A DNA stretch of 64,000 nucleotides from Rugamonas sp. A1-17 (GCA_025548565.1 JAJLPB010000002.1:372001-436000), one strand, 5' to 3'; counted from the stretch's first letter, positions 15,531 through 25,337 are shown. Notes: generated by a model not told the origin, from the sequence alone. Numbers and translations: made by a program.

Positions 15531-18398
15531 ATGAGTAAAGCTTGCAAGATGTCTTACGGTCTGACGCGTGGCTTATGGGTCGTGCTGCTGGCGATGCTGG
15601 CATGGTGGATGCCACACCCCGCTTCCGCAGAGACTTTGCCAGCTGCCATCAGCGTAAATACCGCAAGTATCGATTTAATGACGACAGGCAAGCTTTATCT
15701 GGATGAGGGCCAACCCTTCCCGGTCGACGCCGCCGGCCTGCCCAAACTGCTGGCGCGGCTCAATCCCGCGCCCAAGGTCGATCTGCTGGGCGGCAGCTAC
15801 TGGCTGTATGCCGAGCTGCGCAACGACAGCCATCAGCCCGCCTGGGTCATCGATCCCAACGACACGCTGATCGACATGGTCGACATCCAGGTGTTCGGCC
15901 CCGACGGCAGCGCGCGCCAGATGCTGACCGGCTACCGCCAGCCCCATTCCTACCTGCTGCATTACGGTAAAGACGTTGACCTGCAACCGGGCCAGCACTA
16001 CCAGGTGCTGATACGCTTCGCCAGCCCCTACTATGCGCGCACGCCGGTGATGTCGGTGCTGCCGCGCACAGCCTACCAGCAGCTGGTGGCACGGGAGAAC
16101 GTGCTCATCATCGGCTCCATCGGCGCGCTGCTGGCGCTCACGGTGTTCAACTTCTTCATCTACTCGATCACCCGCGACAACTCCTCGCTGTACTACTCGC
16201 TGTACGTGCTGTGTTACGCCATCGCCTGGGGCATGACCTTCCACATGACGGCGGACCTGTTCGGCTGGCACAACCTGCAATGGCATTACGTGCCCTTCTT
16301 CCTGCTGCCGGTGCTCAGCACCCTGTTCTACACGAACTTCCTGCGGCTGGAAGAGCATTCGCCGCTGCTGTATAAACTCAGCCGCATCAACATCGTGCTG
16401 CCGCTGCTGACGCTGCCGAGCTGCTTCTTCTACCTGAGCTACGCCCACACCATCGCCACCATCGTCATCTCGATCTGGATGACAATGGCGCTCACCAGCG
16501 GCATCGTGGTGTGGCGGCGCGGCTATTATCCGGCGCGCTTCTTCGTGCTGGGCTTCGTGGCGCTGATGGTGCCGGGGCTGCTCATCCTGCCGGCCAACGT
16601 CGGCCTGATCCCGGCCATGGTCACCAACGCCCAGCTATTCACGCTGCTGGGCGGCACGCTGGACGGCGTACTGCTGGCGTTCGCGCTGGCCGACCAGATC
16701 CGGCTGCTGCGCAACACGCTGGAGCAGCGCGTGCAGGAACGCACCGCACAGCTGACCGAAGCCAAGGAACACGCCGAAGTGGTCAGCCGCCATCGCATCG
16801 ACTTCCTGTCGGCGATGAGCCACGACATCCGCACACCCCTGGCCGGCGTGATCGGCATGATCAAGTTCGCCATGCGCGACCAGTCGGTGCGCGGCCGCAC
16901 CGAGGAATACCTGCGCATCGGTTTGCAGAACAGCGAATCGCTGCTGGCCATCCTCAACGACATTCTCGACTTCTCCAAGATCGACGCCGGCCGCCTCTCG
17001 ATCGAGACGGTGGACTTCGACCTGATCGCGCTGGTGGATGACGCCATCGGCATCCTGCAGGGCCAGGCCGACGCCAAGAGCCTGCTGCTGCGCTGCGACC
17101 TGGCGCTGGACATGCCGCGCTACGTGCGCGGCGATCCGACCCGGCTGCGCCAGATCCTGCTTAACCTGCTGGGCAACGCCATCAAGTTCACCGACCGCGG
17201 CGAAGTGCGGCTGGACGCCTCGGCCCTGATGACGATCGACGGCCGCACCAGCGTCAGCTTCGACATCAGCGACACCGGCCCCGGCATCCCGGCCGAGACC
17301 CTGCCCCGCCTGTTCCAGAAGTTCGAGCAGGCAGACCACTCGACCACGCGCCGCTACGGCGGCACCGGCCTCGGTCTGGCGATCTGCAAGGAACTGGTCG
17401 AACTGATGGGCGGCTCCATCGCCGCCGAAAGCCGGGTCGGCGTCGGCTCCACGTTCAGCTTCACGCTGCCGCTGGCGCTGGGCGCGGTGCCGGCGATCGA
17501 TCCATCCAGCCTGCCGCGCAAGGAGCACCATGCCTACCGCCTGCGCGTGCTGTGCGCCGAGGACGTGCGCACCAACCAGATCATCGTCAGCACGCTGCTG
17601 GAGAACATGGGCCACGACATCCGCGTGGTGGAAAACGGCTTGCAGGCGCTGCACGCGCTGAGCACCGCCGCCTACGACCTGGTGCTGATGGATGGACGCA
17701 TGCCGATGATGGACGGCGAACAGGCCGCGCGCCTGATCCGCAGCGGCGGCAGCGAAGACTACCGCGTGCTCGATCCCGGCATTCCGATCATCGCGCTGAC
17801 CGCCAACGCCAGCGACCATGACCGCGCGCGCTACCTGGCGGTCGGCATGGACGGCTTCCTCAGCAAGCCGGTCGACGAGCGCCTGCTGTACGACCAGATC
17901 GAAAAGACCATCGCCCAGCACCTGAGCCGCGGCCGTCCGCTGCGCCCCACCGACGCGGCGCGCCTCGCGGCCTCGCGGGCCGAATCGCTGGACGAGCAGT
18001 TCGGCGTGGCGCCCGCCGTGGAAAAACGCATCGACCCGGCCACCGTGCAGATCATGCCGCTGGCCGGGCTGTCGCATTCGCACATGCAGCGCATCACCCA
18101 AGCCTTCCTGGACGAGGCGCCGCGCCGTCTGGACACCGCGCGCGCCGCCGTGGCAGCTGGTAACGCCCACGCGGCAGCGGCGGCGATCCACGCGCTCAAG
18201 GGCAGCGCCGGTTATCTGAGCTCGACCCACTTGCACACGCTGTGCCACGAAATGGAAGCCGCCGCCGCCGCCGGCGACCTGGATGAAGTGACCCAGCGCC
18301 TGCCCGGCGTGGCCGCGGCGCTGGACCAGGCCTGCAACGATCTGCGCCGCGCCGCCAGCGACGACGTCGACATCTCGCAGCCCGCATCGACCATCTGA
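15531..18398 (+). CDS. 7TMR-DISM hybrid histidine kinase with receiver and HPt domains
   Basis: A 955-residue membrane sensor. Signal peptide (1 to about 27), periplasmic 7TMR-DISMED2-type domain (about 30-175; GGSYWLYAELRND), seven membrane helices (about 180-390), short coiled coil, HisKA with His431 in SHDIRTPL, HATPase with DTGPGIP and GGTGLGLAI, receiver with Asp721 in LVLMDGRMPMMDG, and an HPt domain with His887 in HALKGSAGYL. It thus carries a complete phosphorelay up to an unknown response regulator. 7TMR-DISM receptors are thought to sense carbohydrates or other small ligands in the periplasm. The ATG at 15531 gives a proper signal peptide; the frame stays open far upstream across the divergent lysE, which is not credible coding. 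Confidence 0.93.
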   Translation: MSKACKMSYGLTRGLWVVLLAMLAWWMPHPASAETLPAAISVNTASIDLMTTGKLYLDEGQPFPVDAAGLPKLLARLNPAPKVDLLGGSYWLYAELRNDSHQPAWVIDPNDTLIDMVDIQVFGPDGSARQMLTGYRQPHSYLLHYGKDVDLQPGQHYQVLIRFASPYYARTPVMSVLPRTAYQQLVARENVLIIGSIGALLALTVFNFFIYSITRDNSSLYYSLYVLCYAIAWGMTFHMTADLFGWHNLQWHYVPFFLLPVLSTLFYTNFLRLEEHSPLLYKLSRINIVLPLLTLPSCFFYLSYAHTIATIVISIWMTMALTSGIVVWRRGYYPARFFVLGFVALMVPGLLILPANVGLIPAMVTNAQLFTLLGGTLDGVLLAFALADQIRLLRNTLEQRVQERTAQLTEAKEHAEVVSRHRIDFLSAMSHDIRTPLAGVIGMIKFAMRDQSVRGRTEEYLRIGLQNSESLLAILNDILDFSKIDAGRLSIETVDFDLIALVDDAIGILQGQADAKSLLLRCDLALDMPRYVRGDPTRLRQILLNLLGNAIKFTDRGEVRLDASALMTIDGRTSVSFDISDTGPGIPAETLPRLFQKFEQADHSTTRRYGGTGLGLAICKELVELMGGSIAAESRVGVGSTFSFTLPLALGAVPAIDPSSLPRKEHHAYRLRVLCAEDVRTNQIIVSTLLENMGHDIRVVENGLQALHALSTAAYDLVLMDGRMPMMDGEQAARLIRSGGSEDYRVLDPGIPIIALTANASDHDRARYLAVGMDGFLSKPVDERLLYDQIEKTIAQHLSRGRPLRPTDAARLAASRAESLDEQFGVAPAVEKRIDPATVQIMPLAGLSHSHMQRITQAFLDEAPRRLDTARAAVAAGNAHAAAAAIHALKGSAGYLSSTHLHTLCHEMEAAAAAGDLDEVTQRLPGVAAALDQACNDLRRAASDDVDISQPASTI

Positions 18399-18484
18399 TC
18401 CCGTACCGCCGGCCCAGTGGCTGCAAGCGGCGGCGTTTTGCGCCACAATGACGGGCCTTATCATCTCATCCACAGGAATCGTTC

Positions 18485-19864
18485 ATGTCTGCTACGTTCA
18501 GCGCCGACGCCCCCCTGGCCGCGCGCGACGGCCTGCCGCCCGATGCGCGGCGCTGGGCCATGCTGTCGGTCGCCATCGGCGTCAGCATGGCCTCGCTGGA
18601 CACGGCCATCGCCAACACCGCCCTGCCCGCGATGGCAGCCCAGCTGCACGCCACGCCAGCCGCCTCGGTCTGGATCGTCAACGTCTACCAGTTGGCCATG
18701 GTCGCCACCCTGCTGCCATTCGCCGCGCTGGGCGAAGTGGCCGGCTACCGGCGCGTGTGCCTGTTCGGGCTTGCGCTGTTCACCGCCTCCTCGCTGGCCT
18801 GCGCGCTGGCCTGGTCGCTACCCTCGCTGGTCGCCGCGCGGCTGCTGCAGGGCGTGGGTGGCGCGGCCCTGATGAGCGTGAACACCGCCATGCTGCGGGC
18901 GATCTTCCCCACCAAGCTGCTGGGACGCGGCTACGGCTACAACTCGCTGGTGGTCGGCATATCGTTCGCGGTCGGGCCGACGGTGGCTTCGCTGATACTG
19001 GCGGCGGCATCCTGGCCATGGCTGTTCGCCGTCAATGTGCCACTGGGGCTGTTCGCCATCCTGCTTGGCCGCCGCGCGCTGCCGCATACGCCGCGCGCCG
19101 CGCACAAGATCGACCTCACGACGGCGGTCTACAACGCCTTCGCCTTCGGCCTGCTGATCCTTACCTTCGGCGACGCCGCCCACCAGGCAAGCTGGCGCAG
19201 GCTGCTGCCGGAAGCCGCCGCCACGTTGATGTTCTTCGCGCTGCTGCTACGGCGGCAGCATGGCCACACGGCGCCGATACTGCCGGTCGACCTGTTCCGC
19301 CGGCCGCTGTTCGCGCTGTCCGCGTTGACGGCCGCCTGCACCTTCGCCGCGCAAAGCATGGCCTTCGTCTCGCTGCCGTTTTATTTTGAATCGACGCTGG
19401 GCCGCTCGCCGATCGAAACCGGCTTCCTGATGACGCCTTGGGCGGCGCTGGTGGCGGTGATGGCGCCCATCGCCGGCCGCCTGAGCGACCGCTACGCGCC
19501 CGGCGCGTTGGGCGGCATCGGCCTGGCGATGCTGTCGTCCGGACTGGTGGCCCTGCTGCTGATGCCGGCGCAGCCATCGGTGCTGGACATCTGCTGGCGC
19601 ATGGCCTGGTGCGGCATCGGCTTCGGCTTCTTCCAGGCGCCCAACCTGAAAGCCATCATGGGCAGCGCGCCGCCGGAGCGCGCGGGCGGCGCCAGCGGCA
19701 TCGTCGCCACCGCGCGGCTGACCGGACAGGCCACCGGCGCGGCGTTGGTGGCCTACTGCTTCATGCTCTCTGCCTCGCACGGCACCCGCTACGCACTGGC
19801 GCTGGCCGCGACGTTCGCCGCAGTGGCCAGCGTCGCCAGCTTCGCACGGCTAGCAGTGCGCTAG
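18485..19864 (+). CDS. MFS exporter, DHA2-like drug efflux family
   Basis: A 459-residue inner-membrane protein with about 13-14 hydrophobic segments. The first helix carries the DHA2/EmrB-type sequence VSMASLDTAIANTALPAMA with the motif D1 residues, and loop 2-3 shows GEVAGYRRVCLFG (motif A, degenerate). LLQGVGGAALMSVNTAMLRA matches motif B and GPTVASLIL the antiporter motif C. Proton-driven export of drugs or metabolites is likely; no TolC-type partner is adjacent. The downstream O-methyltransferase starts 47 bases later and may be cotranscribed, which would fit export of a methylated product, but that is inference. Confidence 0.9.
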   Translation: MSATFSADAPLAARDGLPPDARRWAMLSVAIGVSMASLDTAIANTALPAMAAQLHATPAASVWIVNVYQLAMVATLLPFAALGEVAGYRRVCLFGLALFTASSLACALAWSLPSLVAARLLQGVGGAALMSVNTAMLRAIFPTKLLGRGYGYNSLVVGISFAVGPTVASLILAAASWPWLFAVNVPLGLFAILLGRRALPHTPRAAHKIDLTTAVYNAFAFGLLILTFGDAAHQASWRRLLPEAAATLMFFALLLRRQHGHTAPILPVDLFRRPLFALSALTAACTFAAQSMAFVSLPFYFESTLGRSPIETGFLMTPWAALVAVMAPIAGRLSDRYAPGALGGIGLAMLSSGLVALLLMPAQPSVLDICWRMAWCGIGFGFFQAPNLKAIMGSAPPERAGGASGIVATARLTGQATGAALVAYCFMLSASHGTRYALALAATFAAVASVASFARLAVR

Positions 19865-19911
19865 CCTGGGTGACGCTGGTACACTCGCTCCACCCAATCG
19901 AGGAGACGCAT

Positions 19912-20571
19912 ATGTCCAACCGCACACTCAATCTGACCGACCCGCTGTACGACTACGTGCTGGCGCATTCGCTGCGCGAGCATCCGGCGCAAGTCGCGCT
20001 GCGCGAAGCCACGCGTGGCCATGAGCGCGCCACCATGCAGATCGCGCCCGAACAGGGACAATTCATGGCCATGCTGGTCAAGCTGACCGGCGCCCGCAAC
20101 ACCATCGAAATCGGCGTGTTCACCGGCTACAGCGCGCTGTCGGTCGCGCTGGCGCTGCCGGCGGACGGCCGCATCCTGGCCTGCGACATCAGCGACGACT
20201 ACACCCGCATCGGCAAGCCTTTCTGGGCGCAGGCCGGCGTCGCCGACAAGATCGACCTGCGGCTCGGCCCCGCACTGGCCACGCTGGACGCGCATCTGCA
20301 GGCCGGCGAGGCGAACCACTACGACTTCGCCTTCATCGATGCGGACAAGGTCAACTACGACGGCTACTACGAGCGCTGCCTGCAACTGGTGCGTCCGGGA
20401 GGCCTGATCGTGATCGACAACACGCTGTGGAGCGGCCGCGTCGCCGAGCGCGCCGACAGCGACGATACCGCCGCGCTACAGGCGCTCAACATCAAGCTGC
20501 ACCACGACGACCGCGTCGACCTGTCGCTGCTGCCGCTGGGCGACGGCCTGACGCTGGCGCGCAAGCGCTGA
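19912..20571 (+). CDS. class I SAM-dependent O-methyltransferase (caffeoyl-CoA OMT-like family)
   Basis: A 219-residue cytosolic methyltransferase of the Methyltransf_3 family. Motif I is NTIEIGVFTGYSAL, motif II ILACDISDDY, and the metal-binding acidic pair lies in YDFAFIDADKVNYDGYY with GGLIVIDNTLWSGRV following, all typical of Mg-dependent catechol or caffeoyl-CoA O-methyltransferases. The substrate is unknown; bacterial members methylate catechols and other ortho-diphenols. The ATG at 19912 is preceded by GAGGAGA. It follows the MFS exporter and ends one base before the stop of the convergent fusion gene. Confidence 0.92.
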   Translation: MSNRTLNLTDPLYDYVLAHSLREHPAQVALREATRGHERATMQIAPEQGQFMAMLVKLTGARNTIEIGVFTGYSALSVALALPADGRILACDISDDYTRIGKPFWAQAGVADKIDLRLGPALATLDAHLQAGEANHYDFAFIDADKVNYDGYYERCLQLVRPGGLIVIDNTLWSGRVAERADSDDTAALQALNIKLHHDDRVDLSLLPLGDGLTLARKR

Positions 20572-20572
20572 C

Positions 20573-23500
20573 TTAGACGTCGGTCTCGCCCTCGATGACG
20601 GCCGGGTGGCCGCTCATCGCGCGCGAAGCCTGCATGCCGGCCATCACCGCCGCCTCCACGCAGCCGGCGTTCAAGCCGGTCTTGATCCAATCGCCCGTCA
20701 GGTACAGGTTGGAGAAGCCCGATTGGTCGGTCTGCAAACGGTACTTGGTGCTGTTCACCACCGACATCACGTAGCGTTCCGACGGATCGACATTGGCGCG
20801 CCAGTACTGGCTGTCGAAGCGCGCCACGCCGGTCGCTTCGCTGCCGTCCACCAGCCATTGCCACGGGAACGCGCCGGCCGGCCCGGCCGCCGACCACAGC
20901 GAGGCTATCCTCTTGCTCAACTGTTCGACCGCGCCCTCCTTCGCCTTCGCCGCCATCAGCGCCGGGAAACCGGTCTCGCTGGCCGGCGGATAGCTCGCCA
21001 CCGGCAACGCGCTGCAGAAGTAGGACACGTTGCGCGGATTGAGCGCGGGCGGCCAGTCCTCGCGGCACAGCAGCTGGTCCATCGGCGCCCAAGTGTCGTA
21101 CGGTTCGCTGAAGCCGCTCAGCACCGGCTGCTGCCCGCCGGGCTGGTAGTCCCAGCCCATCTGCGGCAGGTCCTTGTCCAGCCAGACCTGGTAGGCCTGC
21201 GTCGCCACCGTCCGCACCTGCTCATAGGTCGTGTTGAGCGCAGGGCTTTGCGCCAGCAGCTGCGGGCACAAAGACTTGAGCGACGCGACCGAGATGCCGA
21301 ACACCACCTGGTCGAAATCGACACCGCGCTTGAGCGTCAGCACCGGTAGCTCCTTGTCGAACTGCTGGTGATATATTTTGGCCCAGTCACTCCACCACGA
21401 TTCTAGATTGACGCCGTGCTCCTGCAGCAGCGCGGCCTGCGCCGGATCGATTTGTCCATAGTTAGGGGTGCTGGGCCAGCATGCCAGGCCCTTGACGTCC
21501 ACCAGCGGATCGTAGTCCGCGCCCTTCAGCGCCACCTGTTGCGTCATGCGGATGCCGCCGATCTGGCGGCCGTCCGGCACCAGCTCCTCGACCTTGTGGA
21601 AGAACTTGAACTTGACGCCGCGCGCCAGCAAGGCCTGGTACAGCGGCGTGAACACCGTGTCGCCCATCCCCGCCTGCATCTTAAACATGATGCCGCCCTT
21701 GTAGGCCAGGCCGATGCGGGCCATCGCGCGCAGCAGCGTACCGGCTTCGATATTCGGCTTGCCGAATTCTCCGCCTTCGTAAGCGAACACCAAGTCGTAG
21801 AAGCCGCGCACCGGCGCCGAGTTCACGCACAAGTCCTCGTCGCCGCCGTGGTTACGCAGCCATTGCCGGAAGTCGACATCGTTGATGACGTCGAAGCCGT
21901 TGCGGATCACGCCGTCCTCGAACACGCCCTTCATCACCGTCACGCCCAGGTCCACGCAGATGAACAGGCGGCGGATGTCGTCGCTGGTGTCGCTGTCGGC
22001 CTGGTCGATCAGCTTGCGGTAGCGCGCGTGCAGCCGCTGGCGCACACCCACAAGCGCGCCGGCCAGCGCCAGATGCTCGCCCGCAGTGTGCCGCGCCACA
22101 TCGGCCGACATGTTGACCACCATGCCGTACAAGGCGCTACCCAGTAGCGACATATCCTCCAGCAGCTCATGCGCCGACGACGTCACGCCTTCGGCCAGGT
22201 GATACAGCCAGTCCGGCAGCACGCCGGTGTGGGATTGGTGCGGTGGCAGTTCCAGTTCGCGGGTCAGCTTGTCCAGGCTCTTGATCCACTGTTCGATCCA
22301 GCCGACCATGGCCACCGCCAGCTGCCACAACGTGATCTGCTCATTGCCCTCGCCCGGTTCGCCCGGCAGCGTCGGGAAGACGATGGACCAGTTGCGCCAC
22401 TGGTCGCCGACCTGCTCCGACAGCGCGACGTAATCGTGCTGCTTGAAGGCGTCGCGCCAGGTCGCCAGCGGCGCGCCGGCCGGCCGGTCAAGGCTGGCGT
22501 ATGCGGCCTTGATCATCTTGAACGCGTTGGAATAGAAGCCGAACCAGATGTGCAGGCCGTGTTCCTCGATGCGCTGGCCGTATTGCGCGTTGCGGCCGCT
22601 GGCGCCCTTGCCGCCCAGGCGCCAGCCCTGCTGGTAGACGGTGATCTCGTAGTTGTTTTGCCAGCCCGGCTGGTCGCTCAGGTAGTAGGCCGCCGTCATC
22701 GAGCCGACGCCGCCGCCGAGGATGGCGATCTTCTGCGGCGCGATGGCCGAATTGTCGACCAACTCCTCGCCCGGCTGCGCGGTGAAGTCGAAATTCAGGT
22801 TATACGGCAGGATGGCCGCTTGCGGCCCCAGTTGCAAGCCGAGCGTCTCGTTGAGCGGGAAGCTGTCGAATGCATGCAGCACGCACTGGTATTCGTAGCC
22901 CAGCAGTTTGCCGCTGTGGATCTTGTCGATGGTGGCCGGCGCGGCCAGGACGGCCTGGTACACGGCTTTCAAACCGGCGCTGTCCGGGAACTGCTTGAGG
23001 AAGATCTGATCGATGCGCGGATTGCGTAGCAGCGAAATGATGTCGTCCCAGCCCGCCACGTCGAGGTTGAAAAAATCGGGGATGGACAGGAACAGCTCTA
23101 TCGCCTGCTCGATCAGATCCAGCACGCTGGTGATGGGCCTCTCGATGCCGGTCTTCTGCGTCGCCGTCACATCCAGCAACGGATGCATGGCGATTTTGGT
23201 CTCCGGCGAAAAGGTCTGGAAGCCCTTGGCCGCGACCGAGCAGCGCAGCGGTTCGGAACCGGCTGCCGGAATCTCATACTCGCACAGGTATTTGGGATAG
23301 CCGAACAGCTCACGGCCGTTAATGAGCGCCATCGCGTCGTCGACGAAGATGTGCGCGGGGTAGTAGTAGATGTGGGCCAGCTTGCCCTTGTCGTCCATGG
23401 CGCCGACCATGATCCAGGTGACGATGTCGATCTCCGTGATCCAGCCTTTTGCATGATCGACCGGGACCGCCGAGTTGGCGTGATTAACGCGCGTGAACGT

Positions 23501-23728
23501 CAGCAGCACGTAGGGCGAAATCGCATTGAAGCGCATGCGCTGGCCGGCCACCTGGTTCAGAGTGTCGTCCAGCGTGGCCTGAAGCTTGGCCAGGTCGCCC
23601 TTGACGAAAAAGCCGTACATCTCGGAGTTCTTCAATTGCAGCGGCGAGTGCATCATCACCGAGCCGCCCTGGTAGATATATGAAGGTCTGGTCGCCATGA
23701 GCTCATCCATCACGAAGTCAAGATCCAT
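20573..23728 (-). CDS. fusion of acetoacetate-decarboxylase-like and FAD amine-oxidase/phytoene-desaturase-like domains
   Basis: A large cytosolic protein of about 1051 residues. Residues 1-290 resemble acetoacetate decarboxylase (ADC): HIYYYPAHIFVDDAMALINGRELFGYPKY, where Lys146 aligns with the Schiff-base lysine of ADC (Lys115 in the Clostridium enzyme) but the following lysine is Tyr. From about 333 an FAD Rossmann fold begins (IAILGGGVGSMTAAYYL), with GWRLGGKGASGRN as in phytoene desaturases and amine oxidases, EEHGLHIWFGFYSNAF, and a C-terminal LYLTGDWIKTGLNAGCVEAAVMAG FAD closure. A middle helical insert of about 200 residues has no clear match. Starts at 23803, 23728, 23710 or 23698 are possible; 23728 avoids the short overlap with the divergent promoter area. 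Two-step oxidation and decarboxylation of a hydrophobic substrate is a reasonable inference, not shown. Confidence 0.82.
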   Translation of the reverse strand: MDLDFVMDELMATRPSYIYQGGSVMMHSPLQLKNSEMYGFFVKGDLAKLQATLDDTLNQVAGQRMRFNAISPYVLLTFTRVNHANSAVPVDHAKGWITEIDIVTWIMVGAMDDKGKLAHIYYYPAHIFVDDAMALINGRELFGYPKYLCEYEIPAAGSEPLRCSVAAKGFQTFSPETKIAMHPLLDVTATQKTGIERPITSVLDLIEQAIELFLSIPDFFNLDVAGWDDIISLLRNPRIDQIFLKQFPDSAGLKAVYQAVLAAPATIDKIHSGKLLGYEYQCVLHAFDSFPLNETLGLQLGPQAAILPYNLNFDFTAQPGEELVDNSAIAPQKIAILGGGVGSMTAAYYLSDQPGWQNNYEITVYQQGWRLGGKGASGRNAQYGQRIEEHGLHIWFGFYSNAFKMIKAAYASLDRPAGAPLATWRDAFKQHDYVALSEQVGDQWRNWSIVFPTLPGEPGEGNEQITLWQLAVAMVGWIEQWIKSLDKLTRELELPPHQSHTGVLPDWLYHLAEGVTSSAHELLEDMSLLGSALYGMVVNMSADVARHTAGEHLALAGALVGVRQRLHARYRKLIDQADSDTSDDIRRLFICVDLGVTVMKGVFEDGVIRNGFDVINDVDFRQWLRNHGGDEDLCVNSAPVRGFYDLVFAYEGGEFGKPNIEAGTLLRAMARIGLAYKGGIMFKMQAGMGDTVFTPLYQALLARGVKFKFFHKVEELVPDGRQIGGIRMTQQVALKGADYDPLVDVKGLACWPSTPNYGQIDPAQAALLQEHGVNLESWWSDWAKIYHQQFDKELPVLTLKRGVDFDQVVFGISVASLKSLCPQLLAQSPALNTTYEQVRTVATQAYQVWLDKDLPQMGWDYQPGGQQPVLSGFSEPYDTWAPMDQLLCREDWPPALNPRNVSYFCSALPVASYPPASETGFPALMAAKAKEGAVEQLSKRIASLWSAAGPAGAFPWQWLVDGSEATGVARFDSQYWRANVDPSERYVMSVVNSTKYRLQTDQSGFSNLYLTGDWIKTGLNAGCVEAAVMAGMQASRAMSGHPAVIEGETDV

Positions 23729-23819
23729 CCAGTGTATTGCAAATCCGCCACTGCTTACCAAAAAATAATTGTTAGCTTGGGTGTAGGATGTAGCCTGAAC
23801 CACAGATCAGGAAAGCCGC

Positions 23820-24461
23820 ATGGGCCGCAATCGTCAGGAAGACCGCGCGTGGGTGCGCATGCCGTCGGAGCGCCGGCTGGACCTGCTCGATCCCACGCCG
23901 TTCGACTGGGAAGACAGCGATCTCGCGCTCGGCCTGGCGCGCACCTATCGCTGGGGCGGACATTCGGCGTGGCCGCTGCCGCTGTCGGTGGCCCAGCATT
24001 CGCTGACGGTGATGCACCTGCGCGCGGCGGCCTGCAAGGCGGTCGGGCTGGAGCTGCCGCCGCTGGCGGCGCTGCGCGAACTGCTGCACGACGCGGAGGA
24101 AGGTTTGCTGGGCTTCGATTGCGTCTCGCCGCTCAAGCCCTTCCTGGGCGAAGGCTTCAAGGCACTGACGGTGCGGCTGGAAAGCGCGGTGTTCCTGCGC
24201 TACGGCCTGCAGCGCTGGACGCCGAAAGAACACGCGGCCCACAAGATGGCCGACCGGCTGGCGGCGGCCAGCGAGGCGGTGCATGTGGTGGGCTGGTCTG
24301 CGAACGAGGTGCTGAACACACTGAAGATCACCGTGCCGCCACTGAACGACGATCCGCTGCAGGCGATCTACGGCGGCACCGCATGGGAGCCATGGGCGCC
24401 GGCCGTCGCCAGCGCGCGTTTCCTGGCGGAGCTTGACCGGCTGAAAGCGCTCAGCGCGTGA
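23820..24461 (+). CDS. HD-domain phosphohydrolase
   Basis: A 213-residue soluble protein of the HD superfamily close to the YfbR/5'-nucleotidase-like group. The metal ligands are visible as Arg-x-x-x-His context TYRWGGHSAWPLPLSVAQHSLTVM, then ELLHDAEEGLLGFDCVSP (the HD pair and downstream acidic residues) and the later HKMADRLAAASEA. Hydrolysis of a nucleotide monophosphate or related phosphoester is likely. It is divergent from the decarboxylase-oxidase fusion and overlaps the 3' end of the convergent PEP-CTERM gene by 11 bases. Confidence 0.85.
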   Translation: MGRNRQEDRAWVRMPSERRLDLLDPTPFDWEDSDLALGLARTYRWGGHSAWPLPLSVAQHSLTVMHLRAAACKAVGLELPPLAALRELLHDAEEGLLGFDCVSPLKPFLGEGFKALTVRLESAVFLRYGLQRWTPKEHAAHKMADRLAAASEAVHVVGWSANEVLNTLKITVPPLNDDPLQAIYGGTAWEPWAPAVASARFLAELDRLKALSA

Positions 24462-25167
24462 GCGTTGCCGACCGGCGCCGCGCCGCGGCGCCGACCAGGG
24501 CCAAGCCGGCCAGCAGCATGGCGTAGGTCTGCGGTTCAGGCACCGGCAGCGGCGGTGCCTGCAATACCTCTTGGTTGAAGCTGTAGATGACGTTCGTGAC
24601 AACCGCCTGATCACTCGACTGCACGTCAGGATCGTAGGCATTCACCAGATAGCGCGCGAACAAGCCGACCGCTGAGAAGTCACCCCGGTCAGACTGGTCG
24701 GAGGCGCGTCCCTGCCAGAAGCCGACTGACGGGCTGTCGTGCAACGATTGCACTTCAAATGTTTGCCCGGCGTTGAAATAAACGGTTGTGGGAATGAACT
24801 GGCCAAATCCGAAGGTGCCGCCTTTCACATTGGAATAAATCTGTGTCCGGAGGACACTATTGTCGGTGTTGACGAAATAATAGCCTCGCACTTGAGTGCT
24901 GCTGCCGCCGGTAAGTACGTGGCCGCTATGGGCCACCGCAATCACCATCGGAAAGAAGCGGTTTACTTCGGTCATGTAACGAGAACTATCAAGCATCAAT
25001 GAATCGCCGAGCGCGACAGCATGGGCGTTCGGATATAGCTGGATGTCGTAGTAGAAGTCCAGATTGACACCATCCACCTCGCGGTAGAAAGGTACAACCT
25101 CCGCACTCGCGAGCCCACCGCAGGACAGGGCAAGGGCGAGCATTGATCGGAACAGTGTGGCCTTCAT
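24451..25167 (-). CDS. PEP-CTERM sorting domain protein
   Basis: A 238-residue exported protein with a Sec signal peptide (MKATLFRSMLALALSCGGLASA) and a classical C-terminal PEP-CTERM signal: VPEPQTYAMLLAGLALVGAA followed by RRR. Such proteins are processed by exosortase (EpsH/XrtA) and tied to extracellular polysaccharide in biofilm-forming Gram-negatives. The body is beta-rich (SNVKGGTFGFGQFIPTTVYF) with no enzymatic motif. The gene is somewhat more AT-rich in its middle than its neighbours. It converges with the HD gene; the exosortase is not in this window. Confidence 0.9.
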   Translation of the reverse strand: MKATLFRSMLALALSCGGLASAEVVPFYREVDGVNLDFYYDIQLYPNAHAVALGDSLMLDSSRYMTEVNRFFPMVIAVAHSGHVLTGGSSTQVRGYYFVNTDNSVLRTQIYSNVKGGTFGFGQFIPTTVYFNAGQTFEVQSLHDSPSVGFWQGRASDQSDRGDFSAVGLFARYLVNAYDPDVQSSDQAVVTNVIYSFNQEVLQAPPLPVPEPQTYAMLLAGLALVGAAARRRSATLTR

Positions 25168-25337
25168 GTGGACTTCCTTTAAAAGTTGCAGAGCAGAAGC
25201 TGGCCATTATAAAAATTTACACACATCGGGCCTATAGTCCATTCAGACTGTTCGGCCGGCGCACTGCACTTTTAGCGCATAGGCAATCGCGGCGCGGATG
25301 GGTACACTGGAGCCTCAAGCTAACTCAGGAGAATCTC

